Assembly: GCF_002269345.1 (NCBI RefSeq)
Contig: NZ_CP022889.1
Span: 1-64,000, forward strand
Length of the DNA: 64,000 bases
Reading direction: 5' to 3'
Origin: Tsuneonella mangrovi
GTDB lineage: Bacteria > Pseudomonadota > Alphaproteobacteria > Sphingomonadales > Sphingomonadaceae
Shown: in pieces, positions 9,360 to 18,134 of the stretch
How positions within the stretch are numbered: position 1 is the stretch's first letter
Layout of the letters: each line of letters opens with the position of its first letter
The notes under the pieces: model-generated
The model's input: only the letters and a program-made list of their open reading frames with translations
Told to the model about the DNA's origin: nothing
The model's database searches: none
Made by a program: the position numbers and the translations under genes

Positions 9360-10621
9360 ACCTTCGTGAGACTTATGCCGGTTGGGATGCCAGTCGCCGA
9401 CTGATTGCGATCGCCACGGTCGGGTTGTTCCTGATCGTCGTGTGGGGCAGTTTTGCCCAGGTCGATCAGGTAACCCGCGGAATGGGCAAGGTAATTCCGA
9501 CCAGCAAAGCACAACTCATCCAGCCGGCGGCCCCGGCAGTTGTTTCGGAAATTCTCGTGCGCAACGGTGAGTCGGTCAAGAAAGGCCAGCTGCTGGTGAA
9601 GCTCGACGATTCGCAGGCAGCGTCAGAACTCGGCCAGTTACAGACCGAGAACGAGCGGCTGTCGGTGCGCGCCCAGCGCCTTGGACAGGAAGCGGACGGT
9701 GGGACGCTCGGCTGCGCGGGCGATCCAGACTGCTCCGAGGAGCGGCAGCTGCAGGAAGTGCGGATGGCGACCGCGCGTTCGAAGCAGGCGGCGCTGGCAG
9801 CGGCTGTCGATCAGCGCAAGCGCGATCTTACCGAGGCGCAGGCGACGGTCAGTTCTCTCCAGAACAGCGTCAAGCTCGCTCAAAAGCAGGTCGATATGCT
9901 TACCCCGCTCGCCAAGCAGGGCATCGTACCGCAAACCGACTTGCTTTCAGCGCAGCGCGACCTTGTCGACACGCAGGGCCGCCTGGCTGCGGCGCAGCAA
10001 GGCTCTGCGCGTGCCTCTGCCGCCATTCGCGAGGCACAGGCCCAGCTCGATTCGGCCAGGCTCGATTTTCGCCAGCAGGCGCTCGACGAGCGCAGCCAGA
10101 TCCAGACCAAGATCGCGGTCAATGAAGAATCGATCCGCGGAGCCGAAGCGCGCAAGCAGCGCAACGAACTGCGCGCGCCGGTCAATGGCATCGTCAACGA
10201 CCTGCAGATCACTACGATCGGCGGTTACGTGAATGCGGGCGAGAAGATCATGCAGATCGTGCCGGTGGGCGACAGGCTGCTGGTCGAAGCGCGGGTCGAC
10301 CCCAAGGACATTGCCTTTATCAAAGTGGGCGATCCGGCAAACGTGAAGGTAACCGCCTACGATTTTTCGATTTTCGGCGGCCTCACCGGCAAGGTCCAGC
10401 AGATCAGCGCTGACAGCATCTTCGACGAGACCGAGCGCAAGGCGTACTATTCGGTGGTCGTCGAGACCGACAAGTCATACCTTGTGCAGGACGGCAAGAA
10501 ACTGCCGATCGTGCCCGGGATGATCTGCGATGTTGAGATCGTAACCGGTCACCGCTCGATCATGGCGTACCTGCTGATGCCGGTCGAACGGGCCTTCGGG
10601 ACTGCACTGACCGAACGCTGA
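9356..10621 (+). CDS. HlyD-family periplasmic adaptor of type I secretion
   Basis: 421 residues starting at a TTG overlapping the previous stop. A single N-terminal transmembrane helix (about residues 20-40) is followed by a biotinyl-lipoyl half motif (VSEILVRNGESVKKGQLLVK), a long coiled-coil hairpin (about 85-265), the second lipoyl half (NELRAPVNGIV) and a beta-barrel domain. The C-terminal segment contains LPIVPGM and ends near the conserved LLMPV. This is the membrane fusion protein that should bridge the ABC exporter and the TolC channel. It is the last gene of the rightward operon; the convergent LapG-like gene ends 9 bp away. Confidence 0.93.
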   Translation: MNLRETYAGWDASRRLIAIATVGLFLIVVWGSFAQVDQVTRGMGKVIPTSKAQLIQPAAPAVVSEILVRNGESVKKGQLLVKLDDSQAASELGQLQTENERLSVRAQRLGQEADGGTLGCAGDPDCSEERQLQEVRMATARSKQAALAAAVDQRKRDLTEAQATVSSLQNSVKLAQKQVDMLTPLAKQGIVPQTDLLSAQRDLVDTQGRLAAAQQGSARASAAIREAQAQLDSARLDFRQQALDERSQIQTKIAVNEESIRGAEARKQRNELRAPVNGIVNDLQITTIGGYVNAGEKIMQIVPVGDRLLVEARVDPKDIAFIKVGDPANVKVTAYDFSIFGGLTGKVQQISADSIFDETERKAYYSVVVETDKSYLVQDGKKLPIVPGMICDVEIVTGHRSIMAYLLMPVERAFGTALTER

Positions 10622-10630
10622 GCGGCCCGC

Positions 10631-11701
10631 TCAATAGCCGTGGAGCCATGCTCCCTTCGATCCGAAACTGAGGATCGGGCGATAATCCTGCGGTTGTGAA
10701 GCGTCGAGCAGGGTATCGGTCGCGTTGTCGAGCATCACCCGCCTGCCATCGACTTCGACCATAAGTAACGCGTGGTCGGCATGGCGTACGTTGTCGCGTG
10801 CGATCGTCAGGATCATGTCGTCGCGAGAGATGCCCATTTTCGCCAACAGCTGCATCTTGGCGATCGCGATGTCCTCGCAATCGCCTTCGCGCAGCTTTAG
10901 GGTCTCGCGTGCGCCCGCCCAGTAGTCGGCCTTGCCGTAGAGCTGCGAGTCCTCGACGTAGCGGATATGGTGGTTCACCCACGCATTGATCGCGCGCACG
11001 TTGGCGAGCCTGTCGGCGTCGGCGTTGCCGCGGCTCATGGCCGGAAGCCCGAGTCGGCTGACGTTGCCGAGGGTTTCGGATTCAACGCGTGCCCAGCTGC
11101 GGTCGAACTGCGTCTTGCCGATCGGGATCCGGCGAGAACCCAGGATCAGGTCGCTGGTCACCGCTTGCGGCCGCACCGAGGCGGTGAACGGGTTCGGCGC
11201 GATCTTCGACGGCGAAAGGATCGCAATCGGCGTCATGCCCGGCAAGAGAGCCGGTGAAGTCAGGATCGGCTGCAGCAGCTGCCGCGGCAGCAGCGATTTG
11301 GAGCTGAAGGTCGGGCCGATGCCGGTGCCGCACACGAATTGCGCGGGATTGGAAAAGCCTGCAGCAGCTGGTGCCAGCACCGGGACCTGTGCGAGCGCTG
11401 TGGTGCCGGTGGATGACAGGATCGGGTTGCTGCTGGCACCCTGGGCAGCGCGAATTCGCTCGAGCGCGCTCATCTTGCCGCCAAGAAGTGCCTCGGCCTT
11501 GGTCTGCATCGGGACGAGCGCGGGAGGTGCAGCACTGGCGAAAGTCGGTCCGCAACCGGCGGCCTCGGGGGTCACCAGAGCCGCCGATAGCGGGAGCGGC
11601 ATCGCGGCCACATTCGCCGACAGGCCGAACGCCGCCGCGAGCGCAGCCGCACTGCAAGCAAGGCGGACCATGGAGGCCGGGGAGGGGGCATGTGCCGACA
11701 T
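10631..11701 (-). CDS. LapG-like transglutaminase-type periplasmic cysteine protease
   Basis: 356 residues with an N-terminal signal sequence (ends near ANVAA). The C-terminal 190 residues show the bacterial transglutaminase-like cysteine peptidase (DUF920/LapG) pattern: INAWVNHHIRYVED, then Cys in REGDCEDIA, His in HADHALLMV and Asp in VMLDNATD, giving a Cys-His-Asp triad. In Pseudomonas, LapG cuts the N-terminus of LapA to release the adhesin unless LapD holds it under high c-di-GMP. The position beside the adhesin export operon supports the same role here. The middle region (about residues 40-170) is Pro/Ala/Leu rich and not recognisable. No lapD-like GGDEF/EAL gene is in the window. Confidence 0.85.
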   Translation of the reverse strand: MSAHAPSPASMVRLACSAAALAAAFGLSANVAAMPLPLSAALVTPEAAGCGPTFASAAPPALVPMQTKAEALLGGKMSALERIRAAQGASSNPILSSTGTTALAQVPVLAPAAAGFSNPAQFVCGTGIGPTFSSKSLLPRQLLQPILTSPALLPGMTPIAILSPSKIAPNPFTASVRPQAVTSDLILGSRRIPIGKTQFDRSWARVESETLGNVSRLGLPAMSRGNADADRLANVRAINAWVNHHIRYVEDSQLYGKADYWAGARETLKLREGDCEDIAIAKMQLLAKMGISRDDMILTIARDNVRHADHALLMVEVDGRRVMLDNATDTLLDASQPQDYRPILSFGSKGAWLHGY

Positions 11702-11779
11702 GCTCCCGGTTTTGACGCAAGAGCCTCAAGACAGGCTTTCGCGGTAGAGTTAACGGGTTTTAGCCATAACTCCTGTTGC

Positions 11780-12136
11780 TCAGCGGGAATCCCTCCATGC
11801 CCGGAATGCGGCGTATGCGGGTTGGTCGATCTCCAGCTTGGCGATCGTGGAGGCGATGAGATGCGCCAGCAGGGCCGGGTCCTCAGCGGCGATTGAGCCG
11901 TTACCGATCGCGACGCAAAGGTCGCTCGTCAGGTCGGCTTCCACCCCCTCCTTGCCCAGCAACGTGGTTAAGCGGGCGCGGGAGTCTTCCTCCAGCGCTG
12001 GCCCCTGCTCGAGTTCGCGCTGCGCGATCCCGAGCGCGTTGGCTGCCACCTTCTGCGGGAAGCCCGGAGCAAGACCGTTCTCCAGCGCATTTCGCGCTTC
12101 GCCGATCAGCAAGTGGGCGGGCGGGTCATCGAACAT
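11780..12136 (-). CDS. DUF6285 domain protein
   Basis: 118 residues, mostly helical, with MFDDPPAHLLIGEARNAL at the start and YAAFRAWR near the end, as expected for DUF6285. Its start overlaps the last 11 bases of the upstream phosphotransferase gene, so the two form a translationally coupled pair. DUF6285 genes are often found beside APH-family phosphotransferases and acyl-CoA dehydrogenases. Its biochemical function is unknown, and I infer only a partnership with the phosphotransferase. Confidence 0.75.
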   Translation of the reverse strand: MFDDPPAHLLIGEARNALENGLAPGFPQKVAANALGIAQRELEQGPALEEDSRARLTTLLGKEGVEADLTSDLCVAIGNGSIAAEDPALLAHLIASTIAKLEIDQPAYAAFRAWRDSR

Positions 12137-13157
12137 TCCATGCCTCGTGGTCGGGAGCGAGCAGCCGCATCAGGTCGAATTCGGTCTCTGACGCGCGGCG
12201 GGCGATCACGCCGCCTTCGACGCTGCGGCTGCCATCCATGAAGGCTTGCGCCACGCCCGAACACATCACGCCCCAGTTCATCGTCTGGAATACCTCCCAC
12301 GCGTGGAGCTCGGCGCGGTCAACTGGCGCACCGCCAGCGGATTCATAACCAGCTATCAGGTCCTCGCGCGTCCCAAACCCGCCGACCGGCAGGTCGGGCC
12401 GCTGGAACCGCCAGCTGGTGACGCACGGCCACGCGAGGTCGTAGACCGGCGGGCCGATGAACGAGAGCTCCCAGTCGAGTACCGCGCGCAACCCCTCGGG
12501 GGCGATCACGAGGTTGCCGTTGCGGAAGTCGCCGTGGAGCAGGACGTGCTGCTTCTCGTTGGGAAGGTTATCCTTAAGCCAGCGCAATGCCAGCTCGAAC
12601 ACCGGGCGGTCCTGCCCAGTATCGCGATAACGCTGCTCGAGCGCAGCAAGCGCGTCAGTAGCGCCCTGTTCGCGCAAGCCGAGCGAACGGAAATCGGTGG
12701 CGGCATGGAGCTTGGCCAGAACCTCTCCGCAGCGCCGCGCAAGTCCGGCGCGCGCATCGGCCAGCTCGGGCAGTTTGAGCACTCGCACACCCACAGTTTC
12801 GCCGTCGATCCGCTCCATCGCGTAACCGTCCCCGGCAGGCGATCCGTCTGGCAGTGTGAAGAAGACCTGCGGCACGGGCACGCCCAGCTTCGCGGCAAGG
12901 CGCACCAGCCGCGCTTCCGACGAGACGCTCGACAGGCCCTGCGACGAGAATCGCTTGGCGGGCGGCTGTCGGCGCAGGACCATTCGCTGCGACGCACCGT
13001 CGGCGAGTTGCAGTTCGAACGCCCACATTTCCTTGCTTGCGCCGCCTGAGAGACGCTTGAGGCCCGACAAGCTATCGACAGCCAGACCGCCGGTATCGCG
13101 CGCGGCATCGAGGATCGCCTCGCCCAGCGTCGCTTCGTCGGTTGTCGGTTCAATCAT
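12126..13157 (-). CDS. APH-family phosphotransferase
   Basis: 343 residues from the ATG at 13157, preceded by GGAGAG 11 nt upstream. An in-frame extension to 13301 has no family similarity. The N-lobe contains LSGGASKEMWAFEL and MVLRRQPP. The C-lobe has the catalytic loop VLLHGDFRNGNL and the metal site AVLDWELSFIGPPVYDLAW, the normal aminoglycoside phosphotransferase/choline kinase arrangement. Paralogs of this group in proteobacteria usually sit with acyl-CoA metabolism genes and are unlikely to confer antibiotic resistance. The real substrate is unknown. It is divergent from the molybdenum hydroxylase genes and coupled to the DUF6285 gene downstream. Confidence 0.88.
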   Translation of the reverse strand: MIEPTTDEATLGEAILDAARDTGGLAVDSLSGLKRLSGGASKEMWAFELQLADGASQRMVLRRQPPAKRFSSQGLSSVSSEARLVRLAAKLGVPVPQVFFTLPDGSPAGDGYAMERIDGETVGVRVLKLPELADARAGLARRCGEVLAKLHAATDFRSLGLREQGATDALAALEQRYRDTGQDRPVFELALRWLKDNLPNEKQHVLLHGDFRNGNLVIAPEGLRAVLDWELSFIGPPVYDLAWPCVTSWRFQRPDLPVGGFGTREDLIAGYESAGGAPVDRAELHAWEVFQTMNWGVMCSGVAQAFMDGSRSVEGGVIARRASETEFDLMRLLAPDHEAWNVR

Positions 13158-13357
13158 GCGATGAATTTCTCTCCACCCGGGAACCGATAAGCGAAATTCA
13201 CGCGGTCCGTCGACCCGCAAACGTCGGCAACGAAGTTCGCGTTGCGACAAGCCTTGATCAAGCGAAGCCATCGCACCACAGTGGGCCCCGGTTTCAATCA
13301 CGAACTTTCCAGGGGGCCCGATTCTCGCCGCGCCAACCTGTCAGGAGGCGCTCCAGC

Positions 13358-13897
13358 ATGGACATGAGGTCAGGCTTGCAACCGGAGACGATGGAGGTTT
13401 CGTTCACGGTCAACGGCGAGGAGCGGTCGCTGGCGCTCGATACGCGCACCACGCTGCTCGATGCGCTGCGCGAACATTTGCAGCTCACCGGGACCAAGAA
13501 GGGCTGCGATCACGGCCAGTGCGGGGCCTGCACGGTGATCGTCAACGGGCAACGGATCAATTCCTGCCTCTCGCTGGCGGTGATGCACGAAGGCGATGAA
13601 GTAACCACGATCGAAGGGCTGGGCACGCCTGATGCGCTGCACCCGATGCAGGCGGCGTTCGTGAAGCACGATGCATTCCAGTGCGGCTATTGCACACCGG
13701 GCCAGATCTGTTCGGCAGTGTCGGTGCTCAAGGAAATCGCCGACGGGGTGCCGAGCCATGTGACGGGTGACCTCGAAGGGCAGCTGCAAGTCAGCGACAT
13801 CGAAGTCCGCGAACGGATGAGCGGGAACCTGTGCCGCTGCGGGGCCTATTCTAACATCCATGAAGCGATCGCCGAAGTCGCCGGAGCAGGCGCATGA
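13358..13897 (+). CDS. Molybdenum hydroxylase iron-sulfur subunit (PaoA/CoxS-like)
   Basis: 179 residues from the ATG at 13358, which has AGGAGG nine bases upstream. In-frame codons further 5' encode nothing family-like. The plant-type [2Fe-2S] centre is seen as CDHGQCGAC followed by a Cys in RINSC. The second, helical [2Fe-2S] domain has CGYCTPGQ and CRCG. There is no Tat signal, so unlike E. coli PaoA it is probably cytoplasmic. It begins a compact operon, with the FAD subunit start overlapping its stop (ATGA). It should pass electrons from the molybdenum site to FAD in an aldehyde- or xanthine-type dehydrogenase. Confidence 0.93.
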   Translation: MDMRSGLQPETMEVSFTVNGEERSLALDTRTTLLDALREHLQLTGTKKGCDHGQCGACTVIVNGQRINSCLSLAVMHEGDEVTTIEGLGTPDALHPMQAAFVKHDAFQCGYCTPGQICSAVSVLKEIADGVPSHVTGDLEGQLQVSDIEVRERMSGNLCRCGAYSNIHEAIAEVAGAGA

Positions 13898-14841
13898 GGC
13901 CATTCACGTATGAGCGCGCTGCCTCGCCCGAAGCGGCGGCGAAAGCTGCTGCTGCCGATGGGGCAAAACTGATCGCGGGCGGGACCAACCTGCTCGACCT
14001 GATGAAGCTGCAAATAGAAGCGCCCTCGCACCTCGTCGATGTCGGGCACCTTGGCCTCGACACGATAGAGGACACGGCGGACGGCGGGGTGCGGATCGGC
14101 GCGATGGTGACCAACACCGCGCTTGCGGCGCATCCGCGGATCAGGCGCGAATATGGTGTGCTCAGCCGCGCGATTGTGGCCGGGGCGAGCGGCCAACTCC
14201 GCAACCGTGCGACCACCGGCGGTAACCTTCTCCAGCGCACCCGTTGCCCGTATTTCTACGACGACGCATTGCCGTGCAACAAGCGAGACCCCGGCGCGGG
14301 ATGCAGTGCGATCGGCGGGGTCACGCGCTCGTTGGGCGTGATCGGCGTCAGCGACGCGTGCATCGCGACCCACCCGAGCGACATGGCGGTGGCATTGCGG
14401 GTGCTCGATGCGATGGTCGAGACAATCTCGCCGGATGGGGCGACGCGTTCGATCCCCATCGCCGACCTGCATTGCCTGCCCGGCGATACACCGCACGTCG
14501 AAAACGTGCTCGAGCCCGGCGAGATGATTACAGGCGTGGTGCTGCCCAGGCCCATCGGCGGTTCACACTTCTACCACAAGGTCCGCGACCGCGCGTCGTA
14601 TGCCTTCGCGCTCGTATCGGTCGCGGCGGTGATCCAGTCTGACGGGCCGGCTCGCATCGCCGTGGGCGGGATTGCGCCCAAGCCGTGGCGTGTAGAGGCA
14701 GCGGAGCCGCTGCTCGCACAAGGGGCGAGGGCATTTTCCGCCAAGCTGCTCGAAGGTGCGCGCCCGACCGAAGACAACCGCTTCAAACTGGCGCTGGTCG
14801 AGCGAACCATTGCCCTGTTGCTCGATAAGGCGAGGAGTTGA
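13894..14841 (+). CDS. Molybdenum hydroxylase FAD subunit with 4Fe-4S insert (PaoB-like)
   Basis: 315 residues. The CO dehydrogenase flavoprotein N-domain is visible: [16 protein letters not shown], then [20 protein letters not shown] with [12 protein letters not shown]. Those cysteines match the 4Fe-4S insertion of E. coli PaoB. The C-terminal flavoprotein domain follows, with [13 protein letters not shown] and GGIAPKPWR. The start codon overlaps the stop of the Fe-S subunit and the next gene starts 4 bp after this stop, so all three subunits are probably made in balance. The PaoABC arrangement points to aldehyde oxidation rather than purine oxidation, but substrate cannot be set from sequence alone. 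Confidence 0.92.
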   Translation: MRPFTYERAASPEAAAKAAAADGAKLIAGGTNLLDLMKLQIEAPSHLVDVGHLGLDTIEDTADGGVRIGAMVTNTALAAHPRIRREYGVLSRAIVAGASGQLRNRATTGGNLLQRTRCPYFYDDALPCNKRDPGAGCSAIGGVTRSLGVIGVSDACIATHPSDMAVALRVLDAMVETISPDGATRSIPIADLHCLPGDTPHVENVLEPGEMITGVVLPRPIGGSHFYHKVRDRASYAFALVSVAAVIQSDGPARIAVGGIAPKPWRVEAAEPLLAQGARAFSAKLLEGARPTEDNRFKLALVERTIALLLDKARS

Positions 14842-14845
14842 TCGC

Positions 14846-17047
14846 ATGAAATTCGACCAACCCGCCGCGATCAACCCAATCGACCAGGGCCGCGTGATCG
14901 GCAAGGCGACCGCGCGCATCGATGGTCCGCTCAAGGTCACCGGCACCGCGCCTTATGCCGCAGAGCGCCACGATGTTGCGCCAAACCAGGCCTACGGCTG
15001 GATCGTCGGTGCGGGCATCGCCAAGGGCAGGCTGACGAGCCTCGACACTGTGGAGGCCAAAGAGGCGCCGGGTGTGCTGGCAGTGCTCTCCACGCTCGAT
15101 CACGTCCCGCTGCCGCTCTACGGCACCAACACCGCCAACCTGTTTGGCGGCGCGACAATCGAACACTACCATCAGGCGATTGCGCTGGTGGTGGCCGAGA
15201 CGTTTGAACAGGCGTGCGGCGCAGCCAAGCTGATCCGTGCGGAATACGAGCGCGCTGACGGCCTGTATGATCTCGATACTGCTCCGTCCGTCCCGACACC
15301 GAAGGATGGCGAGGGCACGCGCGACATGGATTTCGGCGATTTCGCCGCGGCGTGGGATGCTTCGCCGGTCCGGTTCGAAGGCGACTACGTCACCCGCGAC
15401 GAAAGCCACGCGATGATGGAACCGTTCGCTTCGATCGCTGCGTGGGAAGGCGACAAGCTGACAGTCTGGACCACCAACCAACTGATCGAATGGTCGAGGA
15501 AGGCGGCGGCACGCACACTCGGAATCGATCGGGACGACATTCGGCTCGATTCGCCGTTCGTAGGCGGTGGGTTCGGCGGCAAGCTGTTCATCCGCGCCGA
15601 ATTTGTCCTCGCAGCACTAGGAGCGAAGGAAATCGGTCGCCCGGTCAAGGTCGCGATGCAGCGCCCGCTGATGATCAACAACAGCACCCATCGCCCGGCC
15701 ACGCGGCAGACGATCAAGCTGGGCGCTGACGAGAATGGCAAGCTAAAGGCGATCTCGCACAGCGTGCTGTCGGGCAACCTGCCCGGGGGAAGCCCGGAAG
15801 GCGCGGAGGCTTCTTCCAAGCTGTTTTACGGTGCGGATGCAATCGAGATCCGCTCGCGCCTCGCGACGCTCGACCTGCCCGAAGGCAACGCGATGCGGGC
15901 TCCGGGCGAAGCGCCGGGGCTGATGGCGTTCGAAGTCGCGATGGACGAACTGGCCGAGCAACTCGATATCGATCCGGTACAGCTGCGGATTGTCAACGAC
16001 ACCCAGGTCGATCCGATGAAGCCGGAACGCAAGTTTACCAGCCGCCTCTACATCGAATGTCTTGAGCGCGGGGCGAAGGCGTTTGGTTGGGATCGGCGCA
16101 TAGCCAAGCCTGCTTCGGTGCGCGAAGGCGAGTGGCTGATCGGCATGGGAATGGCGGGCGGTATCCGCAACAATTTCCACGTCGCGTCGGGCGCGCGGGT
16201 CCGCCTGGCAGGCAACGGCACGGTCACGGTCGAAACCGACATGACCGATATCGGCACCGGCAGCTACACGATCATCGCGCAGACCGCAGCGGAGATGATG
16301 GGGCTCGATCTCGACAGGATCACTGTGCGGCTCGGTAGCTCTGACTTTCCGGTTTCGGCCGGTTCGGGCGGGCAATTCGGCGGAAATTGCTCGACCGCCG
16401 GGGTCTACGCTGCGTGCGTCATGCTGCGCAGGCAAGTCGCTGAGGCGTTCGGGATGGATCCCGACCTTGCCGAATTCGTCGGCGGCGAAGTGCGGCAAGG
16501 TGCGGTGGCGAAGCCTCTGGGACTCGCCGCAGGCAATGGCGAGATCGTTGCCGAGGACACCATCGAGTTCGGCGACCTGGTCGACGAAGAGCAGCAATCG
16601 ACCTTTGCTGCGCATTTCGTCGAGGCGGCGGTCAACGCCTACACAGGCGAGACGCGTATCCGCCGGATGCTGGCGGTGTGCTCGGCGGGGCGGATTCTCA
16701 ATCCCTCGGCGGCGCGCAGCCAGATCATCGGTGCGATGACGATGGGCGCCGGCGCGGCGCTGATGGAAGAACTGGCGATCGACCAGCGGTTCGGGATGTT
16801 CATCAACCACGACCTCGCCGGATACGAAGTTCCGGTCCACGCCGATATCCCGCACCAGGAGGTGATCTTCCTCGACGACGAGACGCCGCGTTCTTCGCCG
16901 ATGAAAGCGATGGGGGTGGGCGAGCTCGGCCTGTGCGGTGTCGGCGCGGCGATTGCCAACGCGCAATACAACGCCACCGGGGTGCGGATACGCAACTATC
17001 CGCTGACGCTCGACAAGTACCTCGACCGGCTGCCCGCAATCGCCTGA
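14846..17047 (+). CDS. Molybdenum hydroxylase molybdopterin-binding subunit (PaoC-like)
   Basis: 733 residues from the ATG at 14846, with AGGAG upstream. The N-terminal domain opens with GKATARIDGPLKVTGTAPYA. The Moco-binding regions include VGGGFGGKLF, NAMRAPGEAPG and GSGGQFGG. The probable base-acting Glu lies in GVGELGLCGVGAAI near the C-terminus, equivalent to the catalytic Glu of xanthine oxidase-family enzymes. It completes the three-subunit enzyme with the two preceding genes. Moco maturation factors are not in the window. It is followed by the tRNA-Gln gene 57 bp away. Confidence 0.93.
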   Translation: MKFDQPAAINPIDQGRVIGKATARIDGPLKVTGTAPYAAERHDVAPNQAYGWIVGAGIAKGRLTSLDTVEAKEAPGVLAVLSTLDHVPLPLYGTNTANLFGGATIEHYHQAIALVVAETFEQACGAAKLIRAEYERADGLYDLDTAPSVPTPKDGEGTRDMDFGDFAAAWDASPVRFEGDYVTRDESHAMMEPFASIAAWEGDKLTVWTTNQLIEWSRKAAARTLGIDRDDIRLDSPFVGGGFGGKLFIRAEFVLAALGAKEIGRPVKVAMQRPLMINNSTHRPATRQTIKLGADENGKLKAISHSVLSGNLPGGSPEGAEASSKLFYGADAIEIRSRLATLDLPEGNAMRAPGEAPGLMAFEVAMDELAEQLDIDPVQLRIVNDTQVDPMKPERKFTSRLYIECLERGAKAFGWDRRIAKPASVREGEWLIGMGMAGGIRNNFHVASGARVRLAGNGTVTVETDMTDIGTGSYTIIAQTAAEMMGLDLDRITVRLGSSDFPVSAGSGGQFGGNCSTAGVYAACVMLRRQVAEAFGMDPDLAEFVGGEVRQGAVAKPLGLAAGNGEIVAEDTIEFGDLVDEEQQSTFAAHFVEAAVNAYTGETRIRRMLAVCSAGRILNPSAARSQIIGAMTMGAGAALMEELAIDQRFGMFINHDLAGYEVPVHADIPHQEVIFLDDETPRSSPMKAMGVGELGLCGVGAAIANAQYNATGVRIRNYPLTLDKYLDRLPAIA

Positions 17048-17056
17048 TCCGGCCCC

Positions 17057-17084
17057 TTCACAAGCGGCGTTTGCACGCTATAGG
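17057..17084 (+). promoter_or_regulatory. Candidate sigma-70 promoter of tRNA-Gln
   Basis: TTCACA, a 16-bp spacer and TATAGG lie so that transcription would begin about 14 bp before the mature tRNA. Read by eye only. Confidence 0.45.
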
Positions 17085-17104
17085 GGCCAGCACCCGATCG
17101 CTGC

Positions 17105-17179
17105 TGGGGCGTAGCCAAGCGGTAAGGCACCGGTTTTTGGTACCGGCATGCGCAGGTTCGAATCCTGCCGCCCCAGCCA
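17105..17179 (+). tRNA. tRNA-Gln(TTG)
   Basis: The acceptor stem TGGGGCG pairs with CGCCCCA. The anticodon loop carries TTG. The T-arm has GGTTCGAATCC and the CCA end is encoded (17177-17179). The last 17 bases are duplicated at 24485-24501, so this gene is the integration target of the element to its right. The gene still folds normally because the element supplies an identical 3' end. Confidence 0.95.
17156..17179 (+). repeat. attL: tRNA-Gln 3' end copy
   Basis: The 17-bp identity block TCCTGCCGCCCCAGCCA (17163-17179) matches the right boundary exactly. Including the five upstream bases GTTCG, 22 of 24 positions agree with the right copy; the two differences (AA against CC) fall in the T-arm. 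This is the core of the attachment site. Confidence 0.85.
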
Positions 17180-17230
17180 CAACTTAAAAATAGATATAAA
17201 TCATAACTTTAAATGACAGAATAGCGCATC

Positions 17231-17253
17231 TGTGGGCCATGTTTGTGGGCCAT
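17231..17253 (+). promoter_or_regulatory. Left integrase arm-type sites (two TGTGGGCCAT boxes)
   Basis: TGTGGGCCAT occurs at 17231-17240 and 17244-17253, a 13-bp register. The same octamer recurs four times near the right boundary, three of them at the same 13-bp spacing. Short direct repeats close to both att cores are what tyrosine integrase arm-binding domains recognise. Confidence 0.7.
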
Positions 17254-17318
17254 AATTGTTCGCCAGAGAACGCGGAGTGTTTCCCGAGAGCCTAAAAGGG
17301 AGGAGACTCAAGCCCGCG

Positions 17319-17347
17319 AATGTCCATTATGGGGTGGAAAGCGGACC
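17319..17347. repeat. Palindromic TGTCC/GGAC repeat, copy a
   Basis: An imperfect inverted repeat with a GGGGTGGAAAG centre, just upstream of the small gene at 17373. It belongs to the dispersed family described at 17766, 18076, 18344, 18706, 50906 and 51408. Confidence 0.65.
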
Positions 17348-17372
17348 TCGGCATAGATAGTAAGTTTCGACG

Positions 17373-17741
17373 ATGGCTGAACCGTGGTCAGACGAAGATC
17401 GCTCTAGAATGAGGGCTGAACTTGGCTTCCAAAAATGGGAGGCGATAGGTCATTTCTTTAGCGACGGCGACTACCTCGGCTTCAACCAATCCGACTATCG
17501 AGGTGCAATTGCCGAGTATGAGAAAGCATGGGAGCTACTAAGCACTCCATGGCAGCAAGAGACAGGTGGTGCGGATATTCTTGAGGGCATCGCCGATTTT
17601 GCGTTGCGCTCAAAAGATCCGGAACTTGCTACCGAAATACTGGGTAGCCTTTTGCATCGCGCCAACCGAATTAACGTAACTTCCTTGCAAGATGCGTGCG
17701 ACAAAGTTGCACAGTTAGCAGGTCAGCAGCCGCAAGATTGA
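17373..17741 (+). CDS. Small hypothetical protein (122 aa)
   Basis: 122 residues, acidic, predicted helical. Residues 45-110 contain AIAEYEKAWELL and DILEGIADFALRS, which resemble two helix pairs of a TPR-like fold, but I do not recognise a family. Base composition is clearly less GC-rich than the flanking chromosomal genes, consistent with transfer. No strong Shine-Dalgarno is seen before the ATG. It lies between two copies of the TGTCCGC palindromic repeat inside the tRNA-Gln element, like the neighbouring small membrane protein genes. Confidence 0.6.
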   Translation: MAEPWSDEDRSRMRAELGFQKWEAIGHFFSDGDYLGFNQSDYRGAIAEYEKAWELLSTPWQQETGGADILEGIADFALRSKDPELATEILGSLLHRANRINVTSLQDACDKVAQLAGQQPQD

Positions 17742-17763
17742 GCTTTGTCCAAACTTCTGTAAT

Positions 17764-17840
17764 CAGGTCGTTAGCGGAATGTCCGCTCTTGTCGCACCCC
17801 AAGGCCTCTTAAATGTCCGCCAGGGGGTGGAAAGCGGACC
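17764..17840. repeat. Palindromic repeat, copy b (composite)
   Basis: Two hairpin-forming parts: TTAGCGGAATGTCCGCT, then TGTCCGC (17814-17820) paired with GCGGACC (17834-17840). Bases 17766-17825 match 18356-18415 at 55 of 60 positions by hand alignment. It separates the plus-strand gene on its left from the stop codon of the minus-strand gene on its right. Confidence 0.75.
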
Positions 17841-18049
17841 TAACGCTTCGGGCGCTCCAAGAACTGAAACCATTTCGGCGGGTGCAAGTGAAGCGACAGC
17901 ATCGCGCTAGGAATGCCGAGAAGCAGGCCTCCAAAGAACAGTAAGACGCCCAATCCGCCGCGGGGTTGATAATGCACAAGTGCTCCCCAGCAAGCGCCAG
18001 CAGCGAAAAACAGGGACCATCGTATGAATTCAAGCTGCCGTGTCGTCAT
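17840..18049 (-). CDS. Small two-helix membrane protein (69 aa)
   Basis: 69 residues with two hydrophobic helices (about residues 10-27 and 32-53) and a basic C-terminus (KWFQFLERPKR), so both ends are probably cytoplasmic. No family recognised. Its TAG stop (17840-17842) abuts the right edge of repeat copy b. Composition is less GC-rich than the chromosome. One of three similar-sized membrane genes in a row, each followed by a repeat at its 3' end. Confidence 0.5.
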   Translation of the reverse strand: MTTRQLEFIRWSLFFAAGACWGALVHYQPRGGLGVLLFFGGLLLGIPSAMLSLHLHPPKWFQFLERPKR

Positions 18050-18075
18050 TTACAGATGATGGCAGGCCGCGACCT

Positions 18076-18134
18076 TGTCCGCAATCGGGTCATTCCCAGA
18101 ATGACGGCTTAGGGGTGGAAAGCGGACTTCGGCG
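18076..18134. repeat. Palindromic repeat, copy c
   Basis: TGTCCGC near 18077 and GCGGAC at 18122-18127 frame an internal hairpin (TCATTCCCAGAATGA). It lies directly before the stop codon of the minus-strand gene at 18135 and upstream of the gene ending at 17840. Confidence 0.65.
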
